Source of the DNA: G020354025 sp964621455
GTDB lineage: Bacteria; Fidelibacterota; Marinisomatia; SCGC-AAA003-L08; TS1B11
Length of the DNA stretch: 64,000 bases
Reading direction: 5' to 3'
NCBI GenBank assembly: GCA_964621455.1
Contig: CAZULW010000006.1
Location: forward strand, 1-64,000
Below the pieces are notes generated by a model. That model saw only the letters and a list, made by a program, of their open reading frames with translations, was not told the DNA's origin and ran no database searches. The position numbers were made by a program, and so were the translations under genes. Below, piece by piece: positions 41,658-51,056 of the stretch (position 1 is its first letter; every line of letters starts with the position of its first letter).

Positions 41658-43344
41658 GCGTATACTCACCCTTTGCCTTATCGTCGGGCTTTTCGTCCCG
41701 GAGGTCTGGGCCCGTCACCCCGATGCGGTTGGTCGTCGGGGCATGGTGGTATCCGGCAACCTTATCGCCTCCCGGGTGGGGCTGAATATCCTCCGGCGGG
41801 GCGGGAACGCCATCGATGCCGCCGTGGCCACCGGCTTGGCCTTGGCCGTCACCCTGCCCCGGGCCGGGAATATCGGTGGCGGCGGCTTCATGGTCATCCG
41901 CTTCGACGACGGCAGTGCCACCACTATCGATTTCCGGGAGAAAGCCCCCGCTGCTGCCAGCCGGGACATGTACCTGGACGAGGAGGGCAATGTTATCAAG
42001 GACCTGAGCACCACCGGTATCCTGGCCAGCGGCGTTCCCGGGTCGGTGCGGGGGCTGGGTCTGGCCCATGAAGAATATGGCCGCCTCTCCTGGGAAGATG
42101 TAGTGACCCCGGCCGCGGAGCTGGCCGAGAACGGCATTGCCGTCAGCTATCAGCTGCACCGGGACCTGGTGGATCGGGAGGAACACCTCGCTCGGTTCGA
42201 TGAAACCAGGCGCATCTTCTATCCCAATGGCCAACCGCTGCGGCTCAATGCCCTGTTTACGCAGCCGGAGCTGGCCGCCACCCTGCGACGGATAGCCACC
42301 CACGGCCCTGATGAGTTCTACACCGGCGAGACCGCCCGGCTGCTGGCCGCGCACATACAGCGCCAGGGCGGCCTGATCACCAGGCAGGACCTGGCCGACT
42401 ACCAGGCCGTGGAGCGCCCGCCCGTTGAGTTCGATTATCGCGGTACCCACATCATCAGCATGGGTCCCCCTTCATCGGGGGGGATCGTCCTCGCCCAGAT
42501 CCTGAATCAGCTGGAGCTGGTGGACCTGTCCCGGCTGGAGTTTCATTCCGCCGAGCATATCCACGCCATGGTGGAGGCTGAGCGCCGGGCCTATGCCGAC
42601 CGGGCCCGTTACCTGGGAGACGCCGATTTCGTGAACGTTCCGGTGGGAAAGCTGATTTCCAAAGCCTACGCGGCGCGGCGCTGGCGGGATGTCTCTCCCA
42701 ACTGGGCGACGGCGAGCGAGGACGTTTCACACGGGGATGTGAAGCTGCTCCTGGAATCCGAGGAAACCACCCATTATAGCATCGTGGACCGCTGGGGTAA
42801 CGCAGTGGCCGTCACTACCACCATTAATTCGGGCTATGGCTCCGAGGAAGTGGTCAAAGGGGCCGGATTTATTCTCAACAACGAGATGGACGATTTCTCC
42901 ATCAAGCCAGGCTATCCCAACATGTACGGGCTGGTAGGCAGCCACGCCAATGCCATTGAGCCCGGCAAGCGCATGCTCAGTTCCATGACCCCTACCATCG
43001 TTACCCGGAACGACACCCTTCTGATGGTCTTGGGTTCTCCTGGGGGTGGTAAAATTATTACGACTGTGGCTCAGATTATCTCCAATGTCGTAGATTTCGG
43101 CCTTGGCCTCAAAGAAGCGGTGGAAGCGCCCCGGGCTCACCATCAATGGAAGCCCGACGAGATCCTGGCAGAGCCCCGGGGTATCAGCCCGGAAACCCGC
43201 AAGAAGCTGATGCGTATGGGGCATAAGGTACGGTATCGGGAAAGTACGATCGGCGCGGCTCATTGTATCTATGTCGATCCCGAGACGGGCTGGTATTTCG
43301 GCGCGGCTGACTCCCGCCGGGAATCGGGGGCAGCCGGATACTGA
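41647..43344 (+). CDS. ggt: Gamma-glutamyltransferase
   Basis: 565 residues from ATG 41647 (an in-frame GTG at 41638 is less likely). The signal peptide (about 1-22) sends it to the periplasm. The autocleavage and catalytic threonine is Thr374 in ETTHYSIVD, which splits the precursor into large and small subunits. GNIGGGGFMVIR and the LGSPGGGKI loop are conserved. It hydrolyses glutathione and other gamma-glutamyl compounds. The start lies within the end of the rnhB-yraN fusion. Confidence 0.95.
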   Translation: MQIRRILTLCLIVGLFVPEVWARHPDAVGRRGMVVSGNLIASRVGLNILRRGGNAIDAAVATGLALAVTLPRAGNIGGGGFMVIRFDDGSATTIDFREKAPAAASRDMYLDEEGNVIKDLSTTGILASGVPGSVRGLGLAHEEYGRLSWEDVVTPAAELAENGIAVSYQLHRDLVDREEHLARFDETRRIFYPNGQPLRLNALFTQPELAATLRRIATHGPDEFYTGETARLLAAHIQRQGGLITRQDLADYQAVERPPVEFDYRGTHIISMGPPSSGGIVLAQILNQLELVDLSRLEFHSAEHIHAMVEAERRAYADRARYLGDADFVNVPVGKLISKAYAARRWRDVSPNWATASEDVSHGDVKLLLESEETTHYSIVDRWGNAVAVTTTINSGYGSEEVVKGAGFILNNEMDDFSIKPGYPNMYGLVGSHANAIEPGKRMLSSMTPTIVTRNDTLLMVLGSPGGGKIITTVAQIISNVVDFGLGLKEAVEAPRAHHQWKPDEILAEPRGISPETRKKLMRMGHKVRYRESTIGAAHCIYVDPETGWYFGAADSRRESGAAGY

Positions 43345-43372
43345 GATCGTGCCGCAATATGAGAGATAAACA

Positions 43373-44257
43373 ATGACGAAAACTGGCAGAAAACAGGCCA
43401 AAGTATCCAGACCCCGGGCAGCACGGCCTGGCGGATCCTCCAAGTTTCTACACGAACTGCGCTCCCTGGGGATCATCGTCCTGATCGCCCTGGCCCTGAA
43501 ATCTACCGTGGTGGAGGCCTATATCGTTCCCACCGGCAGCATGGAAAAGACGATCCTGGTCGGGGATTTCCTTGTCGGGAATAAGTTCATTTACGGCATG
43601 CGGACGCCTGATTGGCTGGGCATCCCCTACACCCGGGTGGGCTTCGCTATCCCATGGATGCGCTTTCCGGCCTTTCGCCAACCGAAAAGCGGCGACGTGG
43701 TTATCTTCAAGTTCCCGCATGATCCTATGGACAAGTACGTAAAGCGGTTGATCGCCGGGCCGGGGCAGACGGTAGAGATCAGGGAGCGGGAGATCCTGGT
43801 TGATGGGGAGCCGTTTTTCCATCCGGAAAAGATGCCGGTCCCGGACCAGGCGCCTCAACCCAGGGACTGGACTGACCCTAACATTTTCCCCCGTGGAAAC
43901 GGCAACAAGGATCATTACAAACCTGTGCGGGTCCCGGCGAAAGGGGATACCCTATGGGCATTCCGGGATCAGTATATTCTCTGGGATGTGGCTTTAAGGG
44001 ATGGCCACCGACGGCGCGTGGAGAGGAAGCGGATCGTCGTGGATGACCAACCGGTGGAATTCTATGTGGTGGAACAGGACTACTACTTCATGATGGGGGA
44101 CAACCGGGACCAGAGCTTCGATTCCCGCTTCTGGGGCTTTGTACCCCATGATCATATTCTCGGGGAAGCCCTCTTTGTCTACTTCTCATTGGATTCTAAG
44201 CGTCTCCCTTTTGTTACCTGGGACCGTTTGAAAAGAATTGGAACGGCTATCCACTAG
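43373..44257 (+). CDS. lepB: Signal peptidase I
   Basis: 294 residues. One membrane helix (about 31-48) is followed by the catalytic box YIVPTGSMEKTILVGD with Ser56, and by the general-base Lys124 in KYVKRLIAGPG. Box E is MMGDNRDQSFDSRFWG near the C-terminus. An insertion of about 40 residues lies between, as in Bacteroidota-type enzymes. It cleaves signal peptides at the outer face of the inner membrane. It lies 28 bp after ggt. Confidence 0.95.
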   Translation: MTKTGRKQAKVSRPRAARPGGSSKFLHELRSLGIIVLIALALKSTVVEAYIVPTGSMEKTILVGDFLVGNKFIYGMRTPDWLGIPYTRVGFAIPWMRFPAFRQPKSGDVVIFKFPHDPMDKYVKRLIAGPGQTVEIREREILVDGEPFFHPEKMPVPDQAPQPRDWTDPNIFPRGNGNKDHYKPVRVPAKGDTLWAFRDQYILWDVALRDGHRRRVERKRIVVDDQPVEFYVVEQDYYFMMGDNRDQSFDSRFWGFVPHDHILGEALFVYFSLDSKRLPFVTWDRLKRIGTAIH

Positions 44258-44596
44258 CCCTTTTTTCTTTGCTTGAGGGTTGGTACATTATATACTCTGA
44301 AATGTGCAAATTTTGATAGATATAGTCATGGCCCGGCAAGAGCGCCGAAACCGACAGCCAGAACGACGAATTTGATCTGTTGGGGGGGGCGGCTGCGCAT
44401 CCCTGAGCAGTTCTCCCGGAGCCTTCAGGAGCGGGGCTGCGGCTTGAACAGAAGCCTTGGTGAGGGAAAACAGGTATCACCAGCGATAACGACAGTTGGC
44501 ATTCGTAAAATAAATTAGGGGTTGCTATTCCCCATAATATTCAAAAAATTCCGCCTAATATATGACTACATAAATTATCCAGTGCAAGGATATCAC
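44258..44596. other. intergenic region, nothing recognised
   Basis: 339 bp after lepB. A GC-rich centre (about 44385-44465) can form short hairpins, such as CTCC/GGAG within GCAG/CTGC, but no known RNA family, promoter or gene was recognised. Short open frames here lack ribosome binding sites and protein-like composition. Confidence 0.35.
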
Positions 44597-44932
44597 ATGA
44601 ATAGAGATACCTCCACCCGCCAGGAGCGGTCGGCGCATTTAGAAGAGAAGGTGAACAGCCTCGTTGAGCAAGTCAACGAAGGGTATGGTGAAGTGTTGCT
44701 CGAACAGCTGATTCACCGGATGGAATTGACGGTACAGGAGTTTGTAGCTGAGATCGATCAGTTAGTGGAGCGTTTGAGACATAACACCGACACCCAGGAA
44801 GAACTGCTGGGAAGGCTCAAGAGGAAAGATATAATCGCAGGGCCAACCGGCCTGACCCCACAGGTGATTTCGAAGGAAGAAATACCCGAATGGGAGCGGC
44901 GGTTGGCGGACCTGGAAAGGTCAGCAAAATAA
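44597..44932 (+). CDS. Small coiled-coil protein of unknown function
   Basis: 111 residues from ATG 44597, chosen because AAGGA (44586-44590) lies 6 bp upstream; an upstream in-frame start would add a non-conserved leader. Residues about 10-75 are a charged amphipathic helix (EEKVNSLVEQVNEGY, ELTVQEFVAEIDQLVERL) likely to coil. No membrane segment. It lies 24 bp before a membrane-anchored coiled-coil gene, so the two may interact. Function is unknown. Confidence 0.7.
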   Translation: MNRDTSTRQERSAHLEEKVNSLVEQVNEGYGEVLLEQLIHRMELTVQEFVAEIDQLVERLRHNTDTQEELLGRLKRKDIIAGPTGLTPQVISKEEIPEWERRLADLERSAK

Positions 44933-44956
44933 CAACACGTATAAACCGGAGCTGTA

Positions 44957-45445
44957 ATGCAAAAATTAATCAATATATTGGTTGTTGTATTGGTCGTTTT
45001 TTCTCTGTATTACGGGATTATTGTTGATCATCGCCGAGTCGAGACCATGGAAGCTCTCCGCCAGAGTGATGTGGAGCTCCAGGGTCATAAGAAGGTGATC
45101 GATGAAGACTATCGACGCCTGGACCTCAGGTTTATGGGACGTGGAAAGCACATCAAGAGAATGCAGGAGGACATAGCCTGGTTGGGTGATCGTCTCCAGA
45201 CCGTGAGTGATAGTCTCGGCAACAAGATCGAGGAAACCAACTTCTTCCTCCAACAGGCTGATGAGATGCTCCGGGAAGATATTCGGAACGTGGACAGCGA
45301 GCTCCGTGCCCTCTCCGATGACCTGTCCACCTACAAACGGCGCACAAACCGGGATATCCTTGACATGAAGGAAGTCATCAGCCGCATGGAGGACGACCTC
45401 AAGGCCCTTGAAGAGAAGGTGAGCCCGAAAAAGGAAAAAGAGTAG
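44957..45445 (+). CDS. Membrane-anchored coiled-coil protein
   Basis: 162 residues. One N-terminal membrane helix (LINILVVVLVVFSLYYGIIV, about 4-23) is followed by about 130 residues of continuous heptad-like coiled coil, and a Lys/Glu-rich end. The topology suggests a periplasmic or cytoplasmic rod anchored in the inner membrane. It is flanked by another coiled-coil gene and by a lipoprotein gene on the same strand. Function is unknown; a structural envelope role is an inference. Confidence 0.75.
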   Translation: MQKLINILVVVLVVFSLYYGIIVDHRRVETMEALRQSDVELQGHKKVIDEDYRRLDLRFMGRGKHIKRMQEDIAWLGDRLQTVSDSLGNKIEETNFFLQQADEMLREDIRNVDSELRALSDDLSTYKRRTNRDILDMKEVISRMEDDLKALEEKVSPKKEKE

Positions 45446-45495
45446 TTTCAGGCCTGCGCTGATAAGCCCCTGGATCATCCCGGCGCGGTTCTCCG

Positions 45496-46023
45496 GTGGG
45501 GAAATACCCGCTGCCAGCCAAGCGTCGATTTACCCCCCTAACAGCTTCGTTCCTGGCCCTGTTTCTCCTGGGCTGTGTGGGGCGACTGCCCGGGGAATTC
45601 ACTTCCAGCCTGCCAGAATTCCGGGAATTTCGCACTACGCCTCAGGCCCTTTCTGATGCGGCGGCCAGGGCCGTGCATTCCTCCAGGTATGGTCCGGAAC
45701 TGGATACCCGCCATACCACTCCCAACAGCATTATCACACTCCACCAACCGCTCCCCGTGAAAGGACTGAAGGCGCTGGCCTACCCCGGCAGGCCTGGATT
45801 ATGGGGCAAGGCGCTGCATGCTGATCTCCACATGCTCCTGTCCAGCAGGCCGTCCCATGCCCGCCCCGATTACAGCCGGGTGACTATTCGGCCCATTTTT
45901 ATGGTGTATATCAGCCGATGGGGTGACCGCCGGCAGTGGATCCGGTGGCGCTCCAACGGAACGCTGGAAAGCGAGCTGTTATCCCATATTGAAGCTGTAC
46001 TTCAGCCCGTGGAGCGGAAATGA
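45496..46023 (+). CDS. Predicted lipoprotein of unknown function
   Basis: 175 residues from GTG 45496. A basic N-terminus (KYPLPAKRRF) and hydrophobic stretch end in the lipobox LLGC (about Cys27). The mature part has PRPDYSRVTIRP-like and WIRWRSNGTLESELLSHIE segments and no family I recognise. It ends a run of three small envelope-type genes (44597, 44957, 45496) and is followed by a strong hairpin. Confidence 0.65.
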   Translation: MGKYPLPAKRRFTPLTASFLALFLLGCVGRLPGEFTSSLPEFREFRTTPQALSDAAARAVHSSRYGPELDTRHTTPNSIITLHQPLPVKGLKALAYPGRPGLWGKALHADLHMLLSSRPSHARPDYSRVTIRPIFMVYISRWGDRRQWIRWRSNGTLESELLSHIEAVLQPVERK

Positions 46024-46028
46024 GGGCC

Positions 46029-46060
46029 CACGCCCCACTTATCACTATAAGCGGGGCGTG
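46029..46060. terminator. long hairpin between convergent genes
   Basis: CACGCCCC (46029-46036) pairs with GGGGCGTG (46053-46060), and inside it CTTAT (46038-46042) pairs with ATAAG (46047-46051), separated by one A-C mismatch and closed by a CACT loop. There is no T tract, so termination is inferred from the position between converging genes. Confidence 0.55.
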
Positions 46061-46162
46061 AGTTAGGCAGAGGAGGGGTATTGAGGGGGTACGGAGGGTA
46101 AGCCCGGGCGGTCCTCAACCCGATTGTCCTGATACCGCAAGGGGGACAAGAACCGGCTCGGG

Positions 46163-46516
46163 CTAGTTGAATTCAACATGCTCACGGATGAAGTTTTCCG
46201 GGGTAATTTCACCTGCCTTGAGTTTTGCCAGGGATGCCCGGTCGAACTGCAAGTGAATCACAGTCATTGCCTCGTCGGGAGGCTGAACTTCCACGTGAAA
46301 ACTTTCTATTTCCCGGGGCAGACTATCCTCGATGTCGGCGATCTCACTCACCGCCAGCCATAAGGCCTCATCAAAGCTGCGGAGGCTCCACGTTACCGTA
46401 TACCTCAGGTCATGGGTTTCTAACTTAACCGGGGAGTAATCTTTTGTAGCCAGAAGGGCGCCACCCAGGATCAGGGCCGAGACCAGCGGGAAGATGGTGA
46501 CGTTGAAAATCTTCAT
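46163..46516 (-). CDS. Small membrane-anchored protein of unknown function
   Basis: 117 residues from ATG 46516, favoured by AAGGAA seven bases upstream on this strand; an earlier in-frame ATG (46558) has no ribosome binding site. The N-terminus (KIFNVTIFPLVSALILGGALL) is a membrane anchor or signal. The rest is a small acidic domain (RYTVTWSLRSFDEALWLAV, EVQPPDEAMTVIHLQFD) with no recognised family. It stands alone, convergent with the lipoprotein gene. Confidence 0.65.
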   Translation of the reverse strand: MKIFNVTIFPLVSALILGGALLATKDYSPVKLETHDLRYTVTWSLRSFDEALWLAVSEIADIEDSLPREIESFHVEVQPPDEAMTVIHLQFDRASLAKLKAGEITPENFIREHVEFN

Positions 46517-46780
46517 TTTCTTATTCCTTAGTGCTTGAGTGATGTTTATTTTGTTCATTGTTTCACACCATTTGCCCTTTAGACGTATCCAAAGTGAAAA
46601 AGGTTGCCAGGGAAAACTGGCGGCAGCATTCTGATAGACAGGTGGCTAATGGAAACCGTCTGGACCCGGATGGCTGGTGGCTGCCTCCCGTTAAAGCGAC
46701 GAGCGCTTCACGGCCAGCAAGAAGATGGTATTGATGAAGTAGCCCTGGACCTTGATACTAGGGGCTGGGGCAATGTTTAT

Positions 46781-47045
46781 TGTTGAATGATGAATGGGGG
46801 TTGTCGGTGGTCAGTAGTCCGTTATCCGTGGCTTACTGCCAACTGCTACTGTTGCCGTCAAGCTGTTGGTACTTCTTTTCAGTATATCCTGTCAATCCTG
46901 TTATCCTGTCCAATTCTTACCTGGCGTTCCTTCGACAAGCTCAGGACGGGCTTGGCGTCCCTTCGGCCCGGCTCAGGGCGGGCTTTGCGGTTTTTTCTCT
47001 CTTCTCTGCCACTACCAACTGCCAGGCTCGCCGTAGGCGTTGCCT
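46781..47045. repeat. intergenic block of dispersed repeat modules
   Basis: Contains GAATGATGAATG (46784-46795), TTACTGCCAACTGCTACTG (46832-46850), ATCCTGTTATCCTGTC (46895-46910), the CCTTCGACAAGCTCAGGAC module (46928-46946) and TACCAACTGCCAGGCTCGCC (about 47013). All recur elsewhere in the window. The earlier part of the gap (46559-46780) shows no gene or known element. Confidence 0.7.
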
Positions 47046-47064
47046 CCGGTTACGCCGAGGCCTG

Positions 47065-48372
47065 CTACTTCTTTAGCTCCTTATCAAGCTCCTCGATCAG
47101 GGCCTCGGAGGGGGCGGTCTTACGCTGCAGTCCGGCGGCCACCTTCTCAACCCGGCGCATGACCCGCAGCAGGTTCAGCCCGGCCACTTTCTTCACGTCC
47201 TCGTCGCTGTAACCCCGCCTGAGCAGCTCCGCCAGCAGGGCCGGATACGTGGACACATCCTCCAGCCCCACCGGCGTGGTGCTGATTCCGTCAAAGTCGG
47301 CACCGATACCCACGTGATCGATGCCCGCCACCTTGCGGACGTGGTCGATATGGTCGGCGACTAATGCCAGGGGCACGGGCGGCACCGGGTGGGCTTCCTG
47401 CCAGGAAGCCAGGCCGGCCTCAACGGCAGCGGTGTCGTGGGGGAAGAGGGCCTTCAGCCGGGCTTCTTCGGACTTCTCTGCGGTCCAACAGTGGCGCACT
47501 TCCTCGGAAACAAAGCTGGTTACAAAGGTGACCATGACTAACCCGCCATTTTTGTTAACGCGTTTGAGGACATCATCGGGCACGTTGCGGGGGTGGTCGC
47601 AGAGTGCCCGGGCGGAGGAGTGGGAAAAGATGACCGGCGCCCGGGAGACATCCAGCGCATCGTGCATGGTTTCGAGCGAGACATGGGACAGGTCCACCAG
47701 CATCCCTAGGCGGTTCATCTCCCTGATCACCTCCTTGCCGAAGGGGGTGAGGCCGCGGTGTTCGGGAGGGATGGTGGCGGCGCCGGCCCAGTCGGTGTTG
47801 GCTGAGTGGGTGATGGTCATACACCGGGCGCCAGCGCGGTACAGTTGCCTGAGAACAGCGAGGGAATTGTTGATGGAATGCCCCCCTTCCATGCCGATAA
47901 GCGAGGCGATCCTGCCCTGGCCGTGAATGCGAACAATGTCGTCGGCGGTGAGGGCCAGTTCCAGGTCATCGGGGTAGCGGGCTACCAGGCGGTGGACCAG
48001 GTCGATCTGCTCCAGGGTCACCTGTACCGCCTCCGCCCCTTTTAGGTCCGTCAAAACGTAAACCGACCAGAACTGGCCGCCTACTCCACCGGCACGCAGG
48101 CGGGGCAGATCGGTGTGCATGGGCGGATCGAGGTGAGCGGTGCCCCCGGCAAAGTCGATGGCGTCCAGGTGGTTGCTGGCCCGGCTGCGGTATTGCCAGG
48201 GAGTATCATTGTGGCCGTCAATCAGGGGCACTTCCTTTAGAATCTGTCGGGCCTTTTGCAAGAGGGCCTTGTTCTGGCTGCCAGGCGGCGCACCCGGCCC
48301 GGAGCCGAGGGCCACGCTCGCCAGGGCAAGTAGCATTATCAGCATTCCCGAATGCGCTGGATGATAAGTCAT
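47065..48372 (-). CDS. Membrane dipeptidase, peptidase family M19
   Basis: 435 residues from ATG 48372, set by a perfect AGGAGG site just upstream on this strand (the frame is open further, but without a start signal). A signal peptide (SGMLIMLLALASVALG) precedes the zinc amidohydrolase barrel: PLIDGHNDTP (HXD), GMEGGHSI (bridging Glu), LVDLSHVS and IFSHSSAR (His ligands). These enzymes cleave dipeptides, including D-amino-acid ones. Probably periplasmic and monocistronic. Confidence 0.92.
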   Translation of the reverse strand: MTYHPAHSGMLIMLLALASVALGSGPGAPPGSQNKALLQKARQILKEVPLIDGHNDTPWQYRSRASNHLDAIDFAGGTAHLDPPMHTDLPRLRAGGVGGQFWSVYVLTDLKGAEAVQVTLEQIDLVHRLVARYPDDLELALTADDIVRIHGQGRIASLIGMEGGHSINNSLAVLRQLYRAGARCMTITHSANTDWAGAATIPPEHRGLTPFGKEVIREMNRLGMLVDLSHVSLETMHDALDVSRAPVIFSHSSARALCDHPRNVPDDVLKRVNKNGGLVMVTFVTSFVSEEVRHCWTAEKSEEARLKALFPHDTAAVEAGLASWQEAHPVPPVPLALVADHIDHVRKVAGIDHVGIGADFDGISTTPVGLEDVSTYPALLAELLRRGYSDEDVKKVAGLNLLRVMRRVEKVAAGLQRKTAPSEALIEELDKELKK

Positions 48373-48506
48373 GCGATCCTCCTGTAAAGCGTCTGTTCTG
48401 CCGATGTCAGGTTGCAATAGTTGGATGTTGATGAGACCAGGAATCGACCACCGAAAATAGGCCGCGGCAGGCGGCAAGGGCAAGGGTAGTTGCATTTGAC
48501 TGAGCG

Positions 48507-49286
48507 CTACCTGGATTTGCGTCGCGAGAACCGCAGGCCAGCCCATGTCGTGTCGATAGCGCACACCTTGTAGTCGACCAGGCCTGCGGTGAGGCCGACT
48601 TTGCGTACAAGGACCTGAGACAGGTCGGTGGGGATTCCGGAAGATTTCTTCGACCAGGCGATCCAGAGTCCCGCCTTGGGGGCCAGAGCAGCTATCCGGT
48701 CGATATGGCGCTCAAGGTCCTTGCTGGATGTGGTAAACCAGATCGCGATATCGCACCGGCCATGGGCTTGCCTGCGTAGAATCACACCCTCTGGCAACTC
48801 GCCGAGGGCCCGTTCAAAGCCTTCTGGCGCGCCGATCAGAGTCACAATCGAGTTGGCTTTGATGCCGAGCTTCTTTGGGAGCGGCGTGTCCGAGTAGCCC
48901 TCAAGACTTGACCGCGGCACTACGGGATCTGTCGGGGGATGGGCGATGGCTCGCTTCAGTGCGCTCCGGATCCGGTCCCAGGTGGTGTAGAGCGCTTCCG
49001 GTAGGTGTTCCTTGATGCGTGTTACTTTCTCCGGGTCGCCCTCGACGAAGACCAGCGGTACGCGGCGCGTGGTCTTGTACAACCTTATGGCTAGAGCCAC
49101 ATCCCGCCCCTGGGAAGGAAGCCGCGTGAGATCAATGACCACAGCCGTCGGAGGACCCTTCCTCAACTCGCGCATAATAGTAGCTTCCAGTGGTTCGTAG
49201 GCCACGTCATAGCCTGCCGCCCGGAGCTTAGCGGCCCTTTCCTCCGCCTCAGCGGCGTTCCAGTGGATCAGACGTACACAGTGCAT
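48507..49286 (-). CDS. Receiver-like domain fused to DUF3052
   Basis: 259 residues. Residues 1 to about 115 form a CheY-like alpha-beta unit (CVRLIHWNAAEAEERAAKL, AVVIDLTRLPSQGRDVALAI, PLVFVEGDPEKV) with an Asp in the usual phosphoacceptor strand. Residues about 135-259 match DUF3052 (LGIKANSIVTLIGAPEGF, GLWIAWSKKSSG, and the end DTTWAGLRFSRRK). DUF3052 normally stands alone. A signalling input to the unknown DUF3052 function is suggested by this fusion. No kinase gene is nearby. Confidence 0.75.
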   Translation of the reverse strand: MHCVRLIHWNAAEAEERAAKLRAAGYDVAYEPLEATIMRELRKGPPTAVVIDLTRLPSQGRDVALAIRLYKTTRRVPLVFVEGDPEKVTRIKEHLPEALYTTWDRIRSALKRAIAHPPTDPVVPRSSLEGYSDTPLPKKLGIKANSIVTLIGAPEGFERALGELPEGVILRRQAHGRCDIAIWFTTSSKDLERHIDRIAALAPKAGLWIAWSKKSSGIPTDLSQVLVRKVGLTAGLVDYKVCAIDTTWAGLRFSRRKSR

Positions 49287-49314
49287 GGAGAATAATCAGA
49301 GATTGCGTGTGAAA

Positions 49315-50620
49315 CTATTTCTTCCGGCCCCTCAGGTGAAGATCCGCAAAGTCCATGAACCGTTCCCAATCGTAATCGGTTACACCGTGCTCACCCGGCC
49401 GTAGGTGGTAACCGATTGTGCTCATTATCGGCTGGCTGAGACGGGGCATCTCGCTGGCGGCCATGCCGTCGGTGCCCAGCAGGCGGTAGACCGGGTCGGC
49501 GTGCCTGGCTGCCAGAAACTCTCCGCGGGGGTCGGCCCACAGGTCCTGCTCCGCGCTGGCCACGTAGACCGGGCGCGGGGCGATCAGGGCGATCAGCATA
49601 TGCTGGTCTATCGGTAAATCATCCTCGCTGTCGTTGTAATTCTTGAAGTTCCCGCAGAACCAGTGCGGGAAACTGGTGTTGATGCGCTTGACGGTCTCGC
49701 CGAACCGCCGGCGTGAGAGGGCCGCCCCCCCCGCAGCCCGAGTTGTTCGAAATCACCAGCGCGAAACGCTGGTCCTACGCCCCCGCCCACAGAGCGGTCT
49801 TGCCGAGGCGCGAATGTCCCATGACCGCCACCCGCTGGTGATCAATATCGTCGTCGATCTCGAAGTAGTCCGTCGCCCGGCTCAGCCCCCACGCCCAGGC
49901 AGCAATCGAACCCCACTCGTCGTCGGCCGGCTCGGTCTGTCCATCCCGGTAAAACAACGGGTGCACGCCATTTTTGAAGCCGTCGTGGAAGTCGGGATCA
50001 ATATCGCCATAGTAGATGGTGGCCAGGCCAAAGCCGCGCTCGAGAATCCGCTCGACCGGCCAGCGGTGGGCGCTCACGCCGCGGGAGGCTTCCGTGGCCT
50101 GGTGGTTAATCACGCCGTATTGCTCATTGTTCCGCATCCACTGCTTCGATAGGGTGATGCCCGGGTCCTTGTGGATCGAATGGTTGCCGTAGAAGTTCAG
50201 CCCGACGAACGTGGGAATCGGCTTTGGCTCGCCGTTGGGCAGGTATATCAGGATTTCCATTTTCGGGCCGTCTTTCCTGCCCGAAAAGTACACGACCACC
50301 TCTTTCCGTGTGGCCCTGCCGCCGAGTGCCTCCTCGTCAACCGACCTGGTTTCGAAAAGCATATCCTCCGGTCTGCCGGGCGCTTGGCCGTAGACCTGCT
50401 TTTCAAACAGTTTAAGGATTTCCGGCCGGCGCTGATCCCACCACGATTCGGCGTCGATGATTTTCGTGCCGTCGGAAAGAATCAGCGGGTCCGGCAGATT
50501 ATACTCCGGCACCTTGGCTTCGTCGTAGTTAAACCCCTCCGGCTGAGCATTGACTGCCGTTACACATATCGCCAGTGTGAGCAGGACGGGGTTCCGTACG
50601 GACGTGATTTGGTTTGGCAT
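49315..50620 (-). pseudogene. Glucuronoyl-esterase-like (CE15) gene, broken
   Basis: Two pieces of one gene: 50620-49775 (281 codons with signal peptide, through the nucleophile motif GHSRLGKTALWAGA) and 49599-49315 (C-terminal part with the His region GEHGVTDYDW). Between them the frame is broken twice: an in-frame TAG at 49777-49775 (where CAG would fit, giving AGAQD) and a run of eight C at 49725-49732 (seven would restore the frame GCGGAALSRRRFGETVK). Past both lesions the protein reads on normally (HWFCGNFKNYND..DQHML). CE15 enzymes cut ester links between lignin and glucuronoxylan. Two independent lesions argue for a true pseudogene. Confidence 0.88.
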
Positions 50621-51056
50621 TGTAATTGGTCCTTTGGGTTTTTGTCTTGTTTAATATACACTACGGTCAAGCTCAACATCGCGGCTTACTGCATACTTTG
50701 CAGCAAGGGATTAGGTGGCGCAATTCAAGTGTATATGGCCAATCCAAAATGCTTGTCTGGAAGTTGGCTAACTAAAATTACTATGTCATATATGCTTTAT
50801 ATCATCATCCGTATTCGTCGAATCTTGTACTGCTCTCTCGTAGGGATAACAACTATAGCACTCTGCTTCCAAAACGAATGCCCTGATCGAAGGTAGCACA
50901 CTGGATCCCAACCTGCAATAGAATCATATAACATGCCAACCCAGACCCCCTTCCCGAAGCGACCTTTTAGGGGCCGGGTTCCGAACATGACCCGGGAATA
51001 CCTATGATTCCTTTGTAGATTCTAGCCTCTAATATCCAAAGGAAACGGGGGAGACT
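50621..51056. other. intergenic region, nothing recognised
   Basis: 436 bp, AT-rich in its first part, between the divergent CE15 remnant and the SDR gene. No gene, repeat module or known RNA was recognised. GGGGGAGACT near 51047-51056 is the ribosome binding region of the SDR gene. Confidence 0.4.

Noticed and set aside
44273..44518. Possible small gene or structured RNA after lepB
   Set aside because: No ribosome binding site, no known RNA family features, and only weak hairpins.
46787..47212. Open frame encoding FDKLRTG-like peptide
   Set aside because: Translation of a dispersed intergenic repeat module (CCTTCGACAAGCTCAGG); composition is not protein-like.
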